Part shown: positions 55,262-63,566 of the stretch, in pieces | Position numbering within the stretch: the stretch's first letter is position 1 | Layout: the number at the start of each line of letters is the position of its first letter | Assembly: GCF_014651875.1 (NCBI RefSeq) | Contig: NZ_BMXS01000004.1 | Span: forward strand, 62,001 to 126,000 | DNA: 64,000 bases | Reading direction: 5' to 3' | DNA from: Litchfieldella qijiaojingensis | GTDB lineage: Bacteria; Pseudomonadota; Gammaproteobacteria; Pseudomonadales; Halomonadaceae | Translations under genes and position numbers: made by a program | Notes under the pieces: generated by a model | Told to the model about the DNA's origin: nothing | Seen by the model: only the letters and a program-made list of their open reading frames with translations | The model's database searches: none

Positions 55262-56308
55262 ATGCCATCCCTGAGTGCTTTCAAGGTTTCCTTGCCCTTG
55301 GCAGTATTGTTGTTGCCCCTGTCCTCGGCACTGGCCAGCCCACCGGTGGTCGACCCGCCGCAAGTGCCCATCGCCTATTCGCTGGAGGCGTTCCGCTCGG
55401 CGGTGCGGTCTGGCGGTCCCGGAAAGGATGGGATTCCCTCCATCGACAGGCCGCGCTTCCAGTCCGCCGAGCAGGCCGATGGCTTCCTCGATGACGAGGA
55501 TATCGTGATTGGTGTCTATCGCCATGGCGAAGCCCGTGCCTATCCGCAGCGGATCCTGGTCTGGCACGAGATCGTCAATGACGAATTCGCCGGCGAGCCG
55601 GTCAGCATCACCTATTGCCCGTTGACTGGGACGGCGCTGGGCTTCGCCCGGGGCGACACTGAGCTGGGGGTGTCGGGAAATCTGGTCAACAGCAACCTGG
55701 TGATGTACGACCGTGCCACCGATAGTGAATGGCCGCAGATTCTCGGGGTGGCCATCGATGGCCCCCTGAGCGGGCAAGGGCTCAAGGAATTCCGTGTGTT
55801 CTGGACCACTTGGGGGCAGTGGAAGGCACGTCATCCCGATACTCAGGTGCTTACCGACCAGACCGGCTATGTGCGTAATTATCGACGTGATCCCTATGGT
55901 AGTTATCGCCCCCTATCGGGGTATTACCATCCCGATAGTCGCCGGCTCTTTCCGGTCATGACCCGTGACGCGCGCTATCCACCCAAGACGATGGTCCTGG
56001 GGGTGCGCACTTCGGATGGGGCTATCGCCATCGACAAGGATGCCTTACGCGAGGAGGAGGTAGTCGACGTTTCTCTGAATGGCAGCCAGTATACCGTGGT
56101 ACATGATCCGGGGCTGGATACCGGTTGGGTGTTCCGCAATCCCGACGATATCGACATCGAGGCATCGAACCTGACCTTTGGTGCTGAAGGCGTCAGCGGT
56201 GCCGGGCTCGAGAACCTGGAGACGGTCAACGCCTTCGAGGCCATGTGGTTCGCCTGGGCGGCCTTCTATCCGGAGACCACCGTATACGAAGGACGGGGGG
56301 CGCCATGA
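55262..56308 (+). CDS. DUF3179 exported protein
   Basis: A 348-aa protein with a signal peptide (ending SSALASPP, about residue 25) and the DUF3179 hallmarks: DEDIVIGVYRHGEARAYP, ILVWHEIVND, ITYCPLTGTALGF and YDRATDSEWPQ. Function of the family is unknown. Start ATG 55262 follows GAGG. Its stop overlaps the next gene's ATG (ATGA). Confidence 0.82.
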   Translation: MPSLSAFKVSLPLAVLLLPLSSALASPPVVDPPQVPIAYSLEAFRSAVRSGGPGKDGIPSIDRPRFQSAEQADGFLDDEDIVIGVYRHGEARAYPQRILVWHEIVNDEFAGEPVSITYCPLTGTALGFARGDTELGVSGNLVNSNLVMYDRATDSEWPQILGVAIDGPLSGQGLKEFRVFWTTWGQWKARHPDTQVLTDQTGYVRNYRRDPYGSYRPLSGYYHPDSRRLFPVMTRDARYPPKTMVLGVRTSDGAIAIDKDALREEEVVDVSLNGSQYTVVHDPGLDTGWVFRNPDDIDIEASNLTFGAEGVSGAGLENLETVNAFEAMWFAWAAFYPETTVYEGRGAP

Positions 56309-56841
56309 AGGCCATGTTGGCATTATCGGCCACTTTGCTGGAGCATCCTGGCACGCGAGCCGTCATTGGCGTGGTCGCGATTGGCTATGCCTTGCTGTAC
56401 CTGTGGCTGAGCGGCGATATCGCCGGGGGCGGCAGTGGCGTGCATGCCAGCTTTCCGGCCTGGGAACGCGTGTTCGAATGGCGTGCACCGTTCCAGTTCG
56501 AACCGATCGGTCTGATCGCTTTGGGGCCGCTGGTGTGGACCTTCAGTCCGATCAATGCCTTTCTGGCGCTTATCATGGGAACACTGGTGGGGCTGAATCT
56601 GGCGGCCGGCTGGCTGGCTTGGCGGGCACCGCGCGTTTGCCGGACGCGGGGGGCTAGTGCTGGTTTCTTCGCTGCGATTCCAGCACTGCTCGCTGGTGGC
56701 GCCTGTTGCGCACCGCTGGTGTTGATCTGGTTGGGGCTGCCGATTGCCGGTGCCGTTGCCGGTATCGCCCCGGTCTTGATCCCCGCTGCCATCGTATTGC
56801 TACTGGTGGGGTTGTGGGGGCTGTCAAGATCGCTGGCTTGA
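56305..56841 (+). CDS. four-helix membrane protein coupled to DUF3179
   Basis: A 178-aa protein with about four hydrophobic segments and a GGACCAPLVLIWLGLPIAG motif reminiscent of MerT-like or CcdA-like small membrane proteins with vicinal Cys. Family not firmly recognised. Start ATG 56305 overlaps the upstream stop by 4 nt, so both proteins probably work together in the membrane and periplasm. Confidence 0.66.
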   Translation: MKAMLALSATLLEHPGTRAVIGVVAIGYALLYLWLSGDIAGGGSGVHASFPAWERVFEWRAPFQFEPIGLIALGPLVWTFSPINAFLALIMGTLVGLNLAAGWLAWRAPRVCRTRGASAGFFAAIPALLAGGACCAPLVLIWLGLPIAGAVAGIAPVLIPAAIVLLLVGLWGLSRSLA

Positions 56842-56920
56842 GTCGCCTCTCTCGCTTGGTTTGGAGGCGAATATCGCGTTACGAGGGCGATTATGTGGTG
56901 ATGTTCGTTATCTCGCCATG

Positions 56921-57145
56921 TCACTCGTTGTGAGCACCTCCCCCGTTGTCGGGAGTATCGCTCACGAATACTTCGAATCTGTGTCCCACTTCATGCAGCA
57001 AGGTAAACTGCTTGTTGCATTCCGTGCACGCATCACACATGGCGAGGTGCAGCTTCAGTGAAAGTTTCTCCTGGAAACTCAAGGGGGCATCCAGACGTTT
57101 GGACATCAACCGAGTGGCTTCTTTGCACATCATCATCTTGAACAT
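56921..57145 (-). CDS. zinc-finger anti-sigma-like protein
   Basis: A 74-aa protein with the zf-HC2 pattern: MMMCKEAT near the start and LHLAMCDACTECNKQ (H-x3-C-x2-C). Such domains bind zinc and often form anti-sigma factors. No membrane segment follows. ATG 57145 overlaps the sigma-gene stop (TGATG), so the pair is coupled. Confidence 0.75.
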   Translation of the reverse strand: MFKMMMCKEATRLMSKRLDAPLSFQEKLSLKLHLAMCDACTECNKQFTLLHEVGHRFEVFVSDTPDNGGGAHNE

Positions 57146-57735
57146 CAGTTCTCCTCCGACAGCCAGCCGCGTTCGATGCAGGCACGTAAGCGGAGCCTGG
57201 CACGATGCAGGATGACCCAGCAGTTGTTCTCCTTGATACCTGCCTCCCTGCAGATTTCCTCGGTGGTCAGTCCCATCAGTTCCCTCATCGAAAATACCCG
57301 GGCGATATTGTCCGGAAGGGCGATCATGCAGGTATCGAATACTTGCCAAAAGCGCTCATTGAGGAAGGCCGCTTCAGGGTCTCCCCAACTGGCAGGCTTA
57401 GCCTCTTCCTGCCATCTCCCGTTCTGCTGAAACAGCCTGTCGATAGCATCTTCATCCAGTTCGTGCTCGAGAGGTTGCCATCTGCCATCGCGTCGTTGGG
57501 CGCGCAAGGCGTCGAGTATCTTGTACTTGAGGATGCCGAAGACCCAGGTCTCGTAACCCGAGCGGCCGGAGAAGCTTTCATCCTTTTCAATGGCGGCGGC
57601 AAGCGCTTCCTGAACGGCATCTTCGGCCTGAGCGAGGTCTCGGAGCTGTAGGCGGGCAAACGATACCAATCGTGGCCTGACCGCACTGAGGCGCTGCATC
57701 CTCTCGTTCTTCTCTTCACTCTCTGATCCCGACAT
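57145..57735 (-). CDS. ECF-type RNA polymerase sigma factor
   Basis: A 196-aa sigma-70 family protein: region 2 (LAQAEDAVQEALAAAI, YETWVFGILKYKILDALR), then region 4 (LPDNIARVFSMRELMGLTTEEICREAGIKENNCWVILHRARLRLR, split over about 45 residues). Start ATG 57735 with GGAAG upstream is preferred over TTG 57759. Its zinc-finger partner is encoded directly downstream. Target promoters unknown. Confidence 0.85.
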   Translation of the reverse strand: MSGSESEEKNERMQRLSAVRPRLVSFARLQLRDLAQAEDAVQEALAAAIEKDESFSGRSGYETWVFGILKYKILDALRAQRRDGRWQPLEHELDEDAIDRLFQQNGRWQEEAKPASWGDPEAAFLNERFWQVFDTCMIALPDNIARVFSMRELMGLTTEEICREAGIKENNCWVILHRARLRLRACIERGWLSEEN

Positions 57736-58035
57736 CTCATGACTTCCATCTGGGTTCAATGGGTCATGATGAACATCTGGTGTTAAAGGTCAAGTGGTTT
57801 GCAATGATTTTGTCGTGTCATGAGGGAGATGCCTTACACCTATAGCTAAAAATATTATGTTATGTCTTGGACTGTTTTTTTATATGAAAATGAGAGACAT
57901 GTGTAATGAATGCGTCACTTTTTCTACTAAGCAATATGGAGTCGTTGGGGGATGACCCATATCGGGCCATGTGGTGATGTGAGAATTCCAGAAGGACGTG
58001 GGTTTTCGCTGATTGAAAGATGAAGGGGAAATGCC
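57736..58035. other. AT-rich 300-bp intergenic region
   Basis: Divergent gap between the sigma gene (-) and the orphan exported protein gene (+). It is clearly AT-richer than the surroundings, with T-runs around 57875. It likely contains promoters for both, but no confident -35/-10 pair or sigma-factor motif could be fixed by eye. Confidence 0.45.
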
Positions 58036-58446
58036 ATGAACCGCTCGAACCTTGTGATCAGTCTTTCTGTTGCATTGATGCTTGGTCTTGGTGGCGTGGA
58101 CTATGCGCTGGCAATGTCAACGCCAGAACTACCGCATAATGGTGCTTCAAGCCTTCGACTTGTTCCTACGTCATACGTGGACCGCTACTTACTGAATGTT
58201 GATTCGCCAACACGGATTAGAATAAGTAGTGAAAGTTGGGGGTCCATAGGTGTTAATATGATAATAAAGGCGTGTTTATTGGATCAGGATAATAATGTGG
58301 TAAGTACTGCCAGGCAGCGTGATGGGAACTTTGTGATTGACGAAACCTTGCGGCCGGGCCGTTATATTCTGGAGGTGGAAGGTCAGGAGATGAGTGATAG
58401 AATACAAACCAATAATCGATATAGTGTCAGGACTATAATATTTTAA
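58036..58446 (+). CDS. small exported protein, AT-rich orphan
   Basis: A 136-aa protein with a signal peptide (ending DYALAMSTP, about residue 26) and a beta-rich mature part of about 110 residues (RYLLNVDSPTRIRISSES, LRPGRYILEVEGQ), resembling PPC-type (pre-peptidase C-terminal) beta sandwiches. Codon use is AT-rich (ATA, AAT, TTA codons) unlike its neighbours, suggesting recent transfer. AAGGGG precedes the ATG. Function unknown. Confidence 0.68.
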   Translation: MNRSNLVISLSVALMLGLGGVDYALAMSTPELPHNGASSLRLVPTSYVDRYLLNVDSPTRIRISSESWGSIGVNMIIKACLLDQDNNVVSTARQRDGNFVIDETLRPGRYILEVEGQEMSDRIQTNNRYSVRTIIF

Positions 58447-58472
58447 TTGTGTTTTGTTTTAGTTAAGGGCCG

Positions 58473-59129
58473 TCAAGCATAGTCGCTTGGCGGCTCTTTG
58501 CATGACAGCTCCCAGCGCTCGATATCTTCCGGGCGATCGATGTCCCATACCTCGGCAGGGCAAACGATGTTCCAGCCCAGTTCCTCGGCGCGTCGACGGG
58601 TCTGGGACATGACACGTTCGGTTCCCCAATCTATATGCTCGAAGAGACGAATGTGGGAATGATGCGTACCGACCAGTGCATAGCCACCATCTTCCGCCGG
58701 AAGAAACACGGCATCGGCGTTTTGCAGAGCACTCCAGCATTGAGACAACAGGGTAGGTGACAGCACTGGGCAATCACAGCCAATGACGAGACCGGGTCCC
58801 GGCATGGAGAGCAGGGCGTAGTGCATGCGCATACCCAGGTCACCTTCGGGCTGAGGATGTAACGCAATGCCGTGATGCTCCGCCAACTCCAGAAACAACG
58901 GATGCGAATGGTCCAAGGCTGTCCACAGCACGATGTGGTGCGCTGAGGTCGCCTCGAGGGCAACAGCCAGTGTATGGCGTAGTAGGCGTTCGTGCAGTTG
59001 GGCGGCGCCTTGCTCTCCGAGGTGTGGAATCAAGCGTGTCTTGACGCGCCCTGGCACCGGTGCCTTGGCCAGGATGGCGAGTGGGAAATCCCTCGGCGTA
59101 TGGCGGTCATCGTGCCTTCTATCGTGCAT
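58473..59129 (-). CDS. TIGR04282-type glycosyltransferase/nucleotidyltransferase-like protein
   Basis: A 218-aa protein with AILAKAPVPGRVKTRL at the N-terminus and GCDCPVLSP plus EDGGYALVG in the middle, the pattern of the rSAM/selenodomain-associated transferase 1 family (GT-A-like fold). Partner gene of the transferase 2 type is directly upstream and overlaps by 11 nt. No radical SAM gene is visible here. Substrate unknown. Confidence 0.8.
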   Translation of the reverse strand: MHDRRHDDRHTPRDFPLAILAKAPVPGRVKTRLIPHLGEQGAAQLHERLLRHTLAVALEATSAHHIVLWTALDHSHPLFLELAEHHGIALHPQPEGDLGMRMHYALLSMPGPGLVIGCDCPVLSPTLLSQCWSALQNADAVFLPAEDGGYALVGTHHSHIRLFEHIDWGTERVMSQTRRRAEELGWNIVCPAEVWDIDRPEDIERWELSCKEPPSDYA

Positions 59130-59811
59130 GCCGGTACTCCTTGGCCAGTTGTTGGCTATCGGCGCCGCGCCAGTACCGGTAACGCAGACACCACATCAGC
59201 CATATGGTGGACCACAGGCCGTGACGCTCCCAGCGCCGAGCGGAACTGACCACGTGCGCGCGCAGGCAAGCCGGGCGTGATAGTCGTTTCAAGCGCTTCG
59301 AGATCTCGATATCTTCCATCAGCGGCTGTTCCGGAAAGCCACCCACGGCCTCGAAGGCGCGGCGCGTCATGAAAAGCGCCTGATCGCCCGTGGCGATACC
59401 GCTGAGCCGTGAGCGAACGTTCATGGCCAGCGCGATGACCTTGAGCATTGGGTGGTGTCCTTGGAGCCGGATATTGAACCTTCCCCATTCGTAATCATCG
59501 GACAATGCCTGTTGGATCTCGTCAATCGAGCCATCGGGCAAGCGGCTATCGGCATGCAAGAACAGCAGGATGTCGCCTTGGCTGGCCTGGGCTGCGCAAT
59601 TCATTTGTACCGCGCGCCCGGGGTTGCTGGATATGACATGAGATGCCAGGGGGGCGGCAAGCGTGGGGGTATCATCGCGGCTTCCACCATCGACGACGAT
59701 GATTTCAATCCTGTCATCTCCGAGCGCTTGCAAGCCGGCTAGCTGGGCTTCGATGCGCTCGGCTTCGTTCAAGGTCGGAATGATGATGCTGATGAGGGAG
59801 GAATTGGTCAT
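59119..59811 (-). CDS. TIGR04283-type family 2 glycosyltransferase
   Basis: A 230-aa GT-A glycosyltransferase: SIIIPTLNEAERIEAQL, DGGSRDDT, FLHADSRLP (D-x-D-like) and GDQALFMTRRAFEAVGGFPEQPLMEDIE. Matches the rSAM/selenodomain-associated transferase 2 family. Co-transcribed with the transferase 1 gene. Confidence 0.82.
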   Translation of the reverse strand: MTNSSLISIIIPTLNEAERIEAQLAGLQALGDDRIEIIVVDGGSRDDTPTLAAPLASHVISSNPGRAVQMNCAAQASQGDILLFLHADSRLPDGSIDEIQQALSDDYEWGRFNIRLQGHHPMLKVIALAMNVRSRLSGIATGDQALFMTRRAFEAVGGFPEQPLMEDIEISKRLKRLSRPACLRAHVVSSARRWERHGLWSTIWLMWCLRYRYWRGADSQQLAKEYRHAR

Positions 59812-59996
59812 ATCGAGTCCCAGCGAAATCCATTTAGTCGTGCCGATGACAAAAAGCTTACACCGACCCTGCCTTCCCCTGTTGATTTTTCCGGTACGAA
59901 GGTCAGTAAGGATCCGCTGATTACCAAGACAAAGAGATGACGAGGACAGGCCGTGGAATGCTCGTGTCTAGAGGACGACAAGAAAAGGTGGCGGCG

Positions 59997-60311
59997 ATGA
60001 TAGACATTCTGGTGATGTATCCGAACAGGGATGGGATGACGTTCGATGAGGACTACTACTTGGATCATCACACACCCTTGGTCGCTCGTTTGCTCGGTGA
60101 CTATGGGTTGAAATTCATTCGAGTGGTCAAGGGTATCGAGCGCGACTCCCCCTTTTTCCTTGTGACACACATTGGGTTCGAAGCCAAGGAGGAATTCAAT
60201 AAAGCGATCGATGAAGTTGGGAATGAATTGTTCGAAGATATTCCCAGATTCACCGATGTCGAACCCTTGATACAAATAGGAGAGCTGATGGTGAATGATC
60301 GTATACCATAG
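59997..60311 (+). CDS. EthD-domain protein
   Basis: A 104-aa protein starting IDILVMYPNRDG, with YYLDHHTPLV and GFEAKEEFNKAI, the ferredoxin-like EthD family pattern. Start ATG 59997 follows AAGGTGG; a longer frame back to 59937 lacks support. EthD-like proteins assist degradation enzymes or form small dimeric barrels. No pathway link visible. Confidence 0.78.
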   Translation: MIDILVMYPNRDGMTFDEDYYLDHHTPLVARLLGDYGLKFIRVVKGIERDSPFFLVTHIGFEAKEEFNKAIDEVGNELFEDIPRFTDVEPLIQIGELMVNDRIP

Positions 60312-60334
60312 CTCTTGAAATAGGAGTAGCGAAC

Positions 60335-61114
60335 ATGAACTCGCTACTGCACCACATAGGGTACCGCCTTGGCTGTTGGCTGACATGTCCGAGGCCGCAA
60401 TATGAAATGTTGCTAAACTATCAGCCCGATAGTTTGATGAGGTGCTTGCGCCCGGGAGACGTACTCTTGGTTGAAGGTACATCAAGAATCAGCACGGCGA
60501 TCAAATATCTGACCCAATCTTCCTGGTCGCATGCCGCGCTTTATGTCGGTAAGGGCAGGGCAGGTGGTTCTCTACACGGTTGCAGTGATGAATTCGTCGA
60601 AGCGGATGTCGTGGAAGGAGTCAGGGTTGTCGGTTTTGACGAATTCAGAGGCTATAACCTGCGTATCTGTCGACCGGTGGGGCTGCGACAGGAAGATATC
60701 GAAGCAGTGGTTGAATTCATGTGTCAGCGTGTTGGCTATCAATATGACTTGTGTAATATCTTCGATTTGGCTCGTTATCTGCTGCCTATTCCTCCCGTGC
60801 CGAGTCGCTGGCGGCGACGAATGTTGGGGTTGGGCAGCGGTGAGCCGACGCGAGCGATATGCTCGACATTGATTGCCCAGGCGTTTCAAGCTATCGACTA
60901 TCCCATTCTTCCCGAGCATGTCTGGAAAGACGATGAATCACTTTGCCAGGGTTGCCGAAGAAGGGTGCTGAAAAAGCGGCACTATACGCTGTTCACGCCA
61001 AGAGATTTCGACTTTTCTCCCTATTTCCTGATCGTCAAGCCAATATTGGAAGCCGGTTTCACGCCTTATGCCCTGAGCTGGACGGAGGAAGAGCGTCTCG
61101 TCATCCCGGATTAA
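60335..61114 (+). CDS. YiiX-like permuted NlpC/P60 cysteine hydrolase
   Basis: A 259-aa protein with LRPGDVLLVEGTSRIS and TQSSWSHAALYVG (catalytic His) followed by RAICSTLIAQAF (catalytic Cys), the circularly permuted order seen in YiiX/YebB-type papain-fold enzymes. Such proteins cleave amide or lipid-linked bonds. It follows the EthD-like gene by 23 bp and is probably co-transcribed. Confidence 0.78.
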   Translation: MNSLLHHIGYRLGCWLTCPRPQYEMLLNYQPDSLMRCLRPGDVLLVEGTSRISTAIKYLTQSSWSHAALYVGKGRAGGSLHGCSDEFVEADVVEGVRVVGFDEFRGYNLRICRPVGLRQEDIEAVVEFMCQRVGYQYDLCNIFDLARYLLPIPPVPSRWRRRMLGLGSGEPTRAICSTLIAQAFQAIDYPILPEHVWKDDESLCQGCRRRVLKKRHYTLFTPRDFDFSPYFLIVKPILEAGFTPYALSWTEEERLVIPD

Positions 61115-61303
61115 GCGTCCCCGTTCGATCAATACGTTGCGCGCTATATTCAAATTTGTAATAAATATATATTAAAATATGCTAAGCGGGGGAGGTGGAG
61201 AGTGTAAGACATCCCCGTTGCTTTCTACCAAAGAGCGACGCGCAACGGTGAGGCGTCTTTCCCTGACGACTTTTTCCTCACAACAAACGATGGAGCGAGA
61301 GCC

Positions 61304-61702
61304 ATGATATTCAAGAAACGCTTTCCTTTCTCTTGTACCAGCAAGATGACATGTACGCTGGCGGGGGCCTTGCTGACCATATCGATGGGCGGGGTCGCGC
61401 TACAGGCGGCGGCATCCAGTGGCGACAACCCTTGTGCCGGAGCCAACCCGTGTGCCGTGATGCAGACTTGTTGTGGAGCCAACCCCTGCGCTGGGAAGAA
61501 TCCATGTGCCGGGGCCAACCCCTGTGCCGAGACGAATCCGTGCGCTGAAAAGAATCCGTGTGCCGAGGAGTACCCTTGTGAGGCGAACGGCTGTGGTGCC
61601 TGCAGCCCTTGTGGTGCCAACCCCTGTGCCGAGAAGAACCCGTGTGCTGGAGCCAATCCCTGTGCCGAGAAGAATCCCTGCGCTGTAGGGGCGTCTTCCT
61701 GA
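61304..61702 (+). CDS. secreted NPCA-hexapeptide repeat protein
   Basis: A 132-aa protein: signal-like N-terminus (about residues 1-39) then an almost pure repeat of the hexapeptide NPCAxx. Eleven NPC units are present, plus TCC, YPC, GCGAC and SPC, giving about 17 cysteines in roughly 93 mature residues. Such density suggests soft-metal binding or a disulfide-linked rod. The following gene starts 19 bp later with a near-identical N-terminal region fused to cytochrome c. AGCGAGAG-type sequence precedes both ATGs. No named family recognised. Confidence 0.75.
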   Translation: MIFKKRFPFSCTSKMTCTLAGALLTISMGGVALQAAASSGDNPCAGANPCAVMQTCCGANPCAGKNPCAGANPCAETNPCAEKNPCAEEYPCEANGCGACSPCGANPCAEKNPCAGANPCAEKNPCAVGASS

Positions 61703-61721
61703 CAACAACGGAGCGAGAGTT

Positions 61722-62390
61722 ATGACATTCAAAAAACGCTTCCCCTGTACCGGCAAGGTGGCGTGCACGCTGGCAGGGACATTGTTGACCATATCGATGG
61801 GCGGAGTCGCGCTACAGTCGGTGGCAAACAGTGACGCACCCAATCCCTGCGCCGGAGCCAACCCTTGCGCCGTGATGCAGACTTGTTGTGGAGCCAACCC
61901 CTGCGCTGGGAAGAATCCATGTGCCGGGGCCAATCCCTGTGCCGAGAAGAATCCCTGCGCCGCCGCCTGTGGTGCGTGCAGTCCATGCGCGGCGGAAGGT
62001 AAGAACCCCTGCGCGGTCAAGCGTCCCGAAGGCTACACTCCGGGATACAGCGAGTCCGATGAAAATCCCGAAGCCTTGATCGCTCAAGGCAAGGATCTGT
62101 TCCAGGATACGAGTCTGAGCACCAATGGCATGTCCTGCTCAAGTTGCCATGGGGCCGATGGCGATCAGGGCTATCAAGCCACTTTCGGCCAGGCGTTTCC
62201 CCACCGAGTTGCCATGGGCCAAAACCTCTATGGTATGGAGGTGGTACATGCCGACGAGATGGTCCAGATATGCATGATCACTCCGATGGCAGCAGACCCT
62301 TTGGCCTGGGATTCGGATGAGTTGGCGGCACTCTCCGCCTACACTGTGGAATTGCAGCGGCGCGAAGCTGGAGAGCCTCATAGCCTATAA
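61722..62390 (+). CDS. NPCA-repeat protein fused to cytochrome c
   Basis: A 222-aa exported protein: signal sequence about residues 1-36, an NPCA-rich Cys segment (about 40-98), then a class I cytochrome c domain with haem site GMSCSSCHGADGD and a likely Met ligand in CMITPMAADPLAW. The N-terminal DNA is a near copy of the preceding gene, so the pair arose by tandem duplication. Coupling a thiol-rich segment to a haem protein suggests an electron-transfer or metal role in the periplasm. Confidence 0.78.
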   Translation: MTFKKRFPCTGKVACTLAGTLLTISMGGVALQSVANSDAPNPCAGANPCAVMQTCCGANPCAGKNPCAGANPCAEKNPCAAACGACSPCAAEGKNPCAVKRPEGYTPGYSESDENPEALIAQGKDLFQDTSLSTNGMSCSSCHGADGDQGYQATFGQAFPHRVAMGQNLYGMEVVHADEMVQICMITPMAADPLAWDSDELAALSAYTVELQRREAGEPHSL

Positions 62391-62482
62391 CACGCACCCT
62401 TCGGTGATTGCCGCAATGGCGGGTATGGGGAAGCCCATGCCCGCTGGGGCGTGTGTGGTGGACTCCTAGGCAGGAGATACTC

Positions 62483-63184
62483 ATGTCTTCACTCGAAGCG
62501 TTTGCCATCGGTGAACCTATTTCGACCCCAAGCCTCGAGAGTTATTCCCGGGAACAATTGCAAGCCATGGCAGAGGCTGCAAGGGAGGCTCTGGAATGCC
62601 AGCGGGTATTGAAAAAAGTCGGCCTCAACCTGGTTGGTGAGATCCTCAAGGGGCAGGGCAAATTCGTACAGTTCAACCATTATCCCGACGGTGACGTCTA
62701 CGACCGCGATACCGGCAGCCAGTACTATTATCATGCCCACCGCGAAGGCGAGCATGGGCACTTTCATCTATTCAATCGTCCTGCCAGGGACAATCAGCAG
62801 GGCAAGGTCAAGACACCCACTCACCTGATCGCCATCTCGATGGATCCTTGGGGGCTGCCGATCGGGCTGTTTACCACCAATCGCTGGGTGACGGGGGAGA
62901 AATGGCGCCGCGCCGACAAGACACTGGCGTTGGCCGATGCCTTCGAGATCGACCATGCCTGGCCGTCTTGGCCGGTCAACCGTTGGGTCACGGCCATGCT
63001 GCGCTGCTATCGCCCTTATCTGGAGGTATTGTTGGCGCACCGGGATCGCGAGATCGAACGCCTGCAGGCATCGCAAGACGATGTGTTCGAGAATCGTGAC
63101 GTGGAAGTGATCGGTCAACTGCCGATCGACCTGCCGAACTGGTCGAAGCAGTTGGAGGAGACCTTGTCCCGAAGGGCGGCATGA
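62483..63184 (+). CDS. conserved hypothetical protein (possibly DUF6969)
   Basis: A 233-aa soluble protein without signal peptide: REQLQAMAEAAREALECQRVL, then HAHREGEHGHFHLFNRP (His-rich core) and RWVTGEKWRRAD. The His-rich block recalls the DUF6969 family, but I am not certain. Start ATG 62483 follows AGGAGA. It ends before a strong terminator. Confidence 0.62.
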   Translation: MSSLEAFAIGEPISTPSLESYSREQLQAMAEAAREALECQRVLKKVGLNLVGEILKGQGKFVQFNHYPDGDVYDRDTGSQYYYHAHREGEHGHFHLFNRPARDNQQGKVKTPTHLIAISMDPWGLPIGLFTTNRWVTGEKWRRADKTLALADAFEIDHAWPSWPVNRWVTAMLRCYRPYLEVLLAHRDREIERLQASQDDVFENRDVEVIGQLPIDLPNWSKQLEETLSRRAA

Positions 63185-63566
63185 ACGTTCGTCCACCCCG
63201 GTAATCACGTCAGGGCTTTGTGGGCCTGCAAGGTATCAGGGGGCACGCAGGGGGCGCTGCTCAGGCAGCGCCCCCGTTTTACGTTTAAGGCAACCCTTCG
63301 ACAGGAAAATCGTCAAACCTCGAATCTTATCTATCTTTATGAGGTATATAGCGATGAATGGAGCCTGACGGCATACGGCGAAGCCGCCATTGGACGGGAG
63401 CATGATGTCATCTGACCGTCGACCGGCTCGTGGAGCGTGACAAGGACCGACATGCGGAGCACCGATCTGAACGTGGGGAGGTCATAATGAGAGACGCAGG
63501 GCAGTGAACTAAGCCTCCTGGGCTTGCATCACAAAGAACGAAGGCCATTGCCGTAGGGAGCTTGAC
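63185..63566. other. 382-bp gene-free stretch
   Basis: Apart from the terminator at 63250-63279, I see no gene here: the 65-codon frame at 63218 lacks a ribosome site and family features. The part from 63280 to 63560 should hold the promoter of the protease gene, but no convincing -35/-10 pair was found. Confidence 0.5.
63250..63279 (+). terminator. rho-independent terminator
   Basis: GGGGGCGCTGC (63250-63260) and GCAGCGCCCCC (63265-63275) form an 11-bp GC stem with a TCAG loop, followed by GTTTT. It closes the transcript of the hypothetical gene at 62483. Confidence 0.9.

Noticed and set aside
61150-61180. Sigma-70 promoter in the AT-rich tract before the NPCA genes
   Set aside because: Several TATA-like hexamers exist, but none pairs with a -35 at 16-19 bp spacing.
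61440-61700. Possible CRISPR-like or satellite repeat
   Set aside because: The 18-nt periodicity is in frame and encodes the NPCA hexapeptide; there are no unique spacers.
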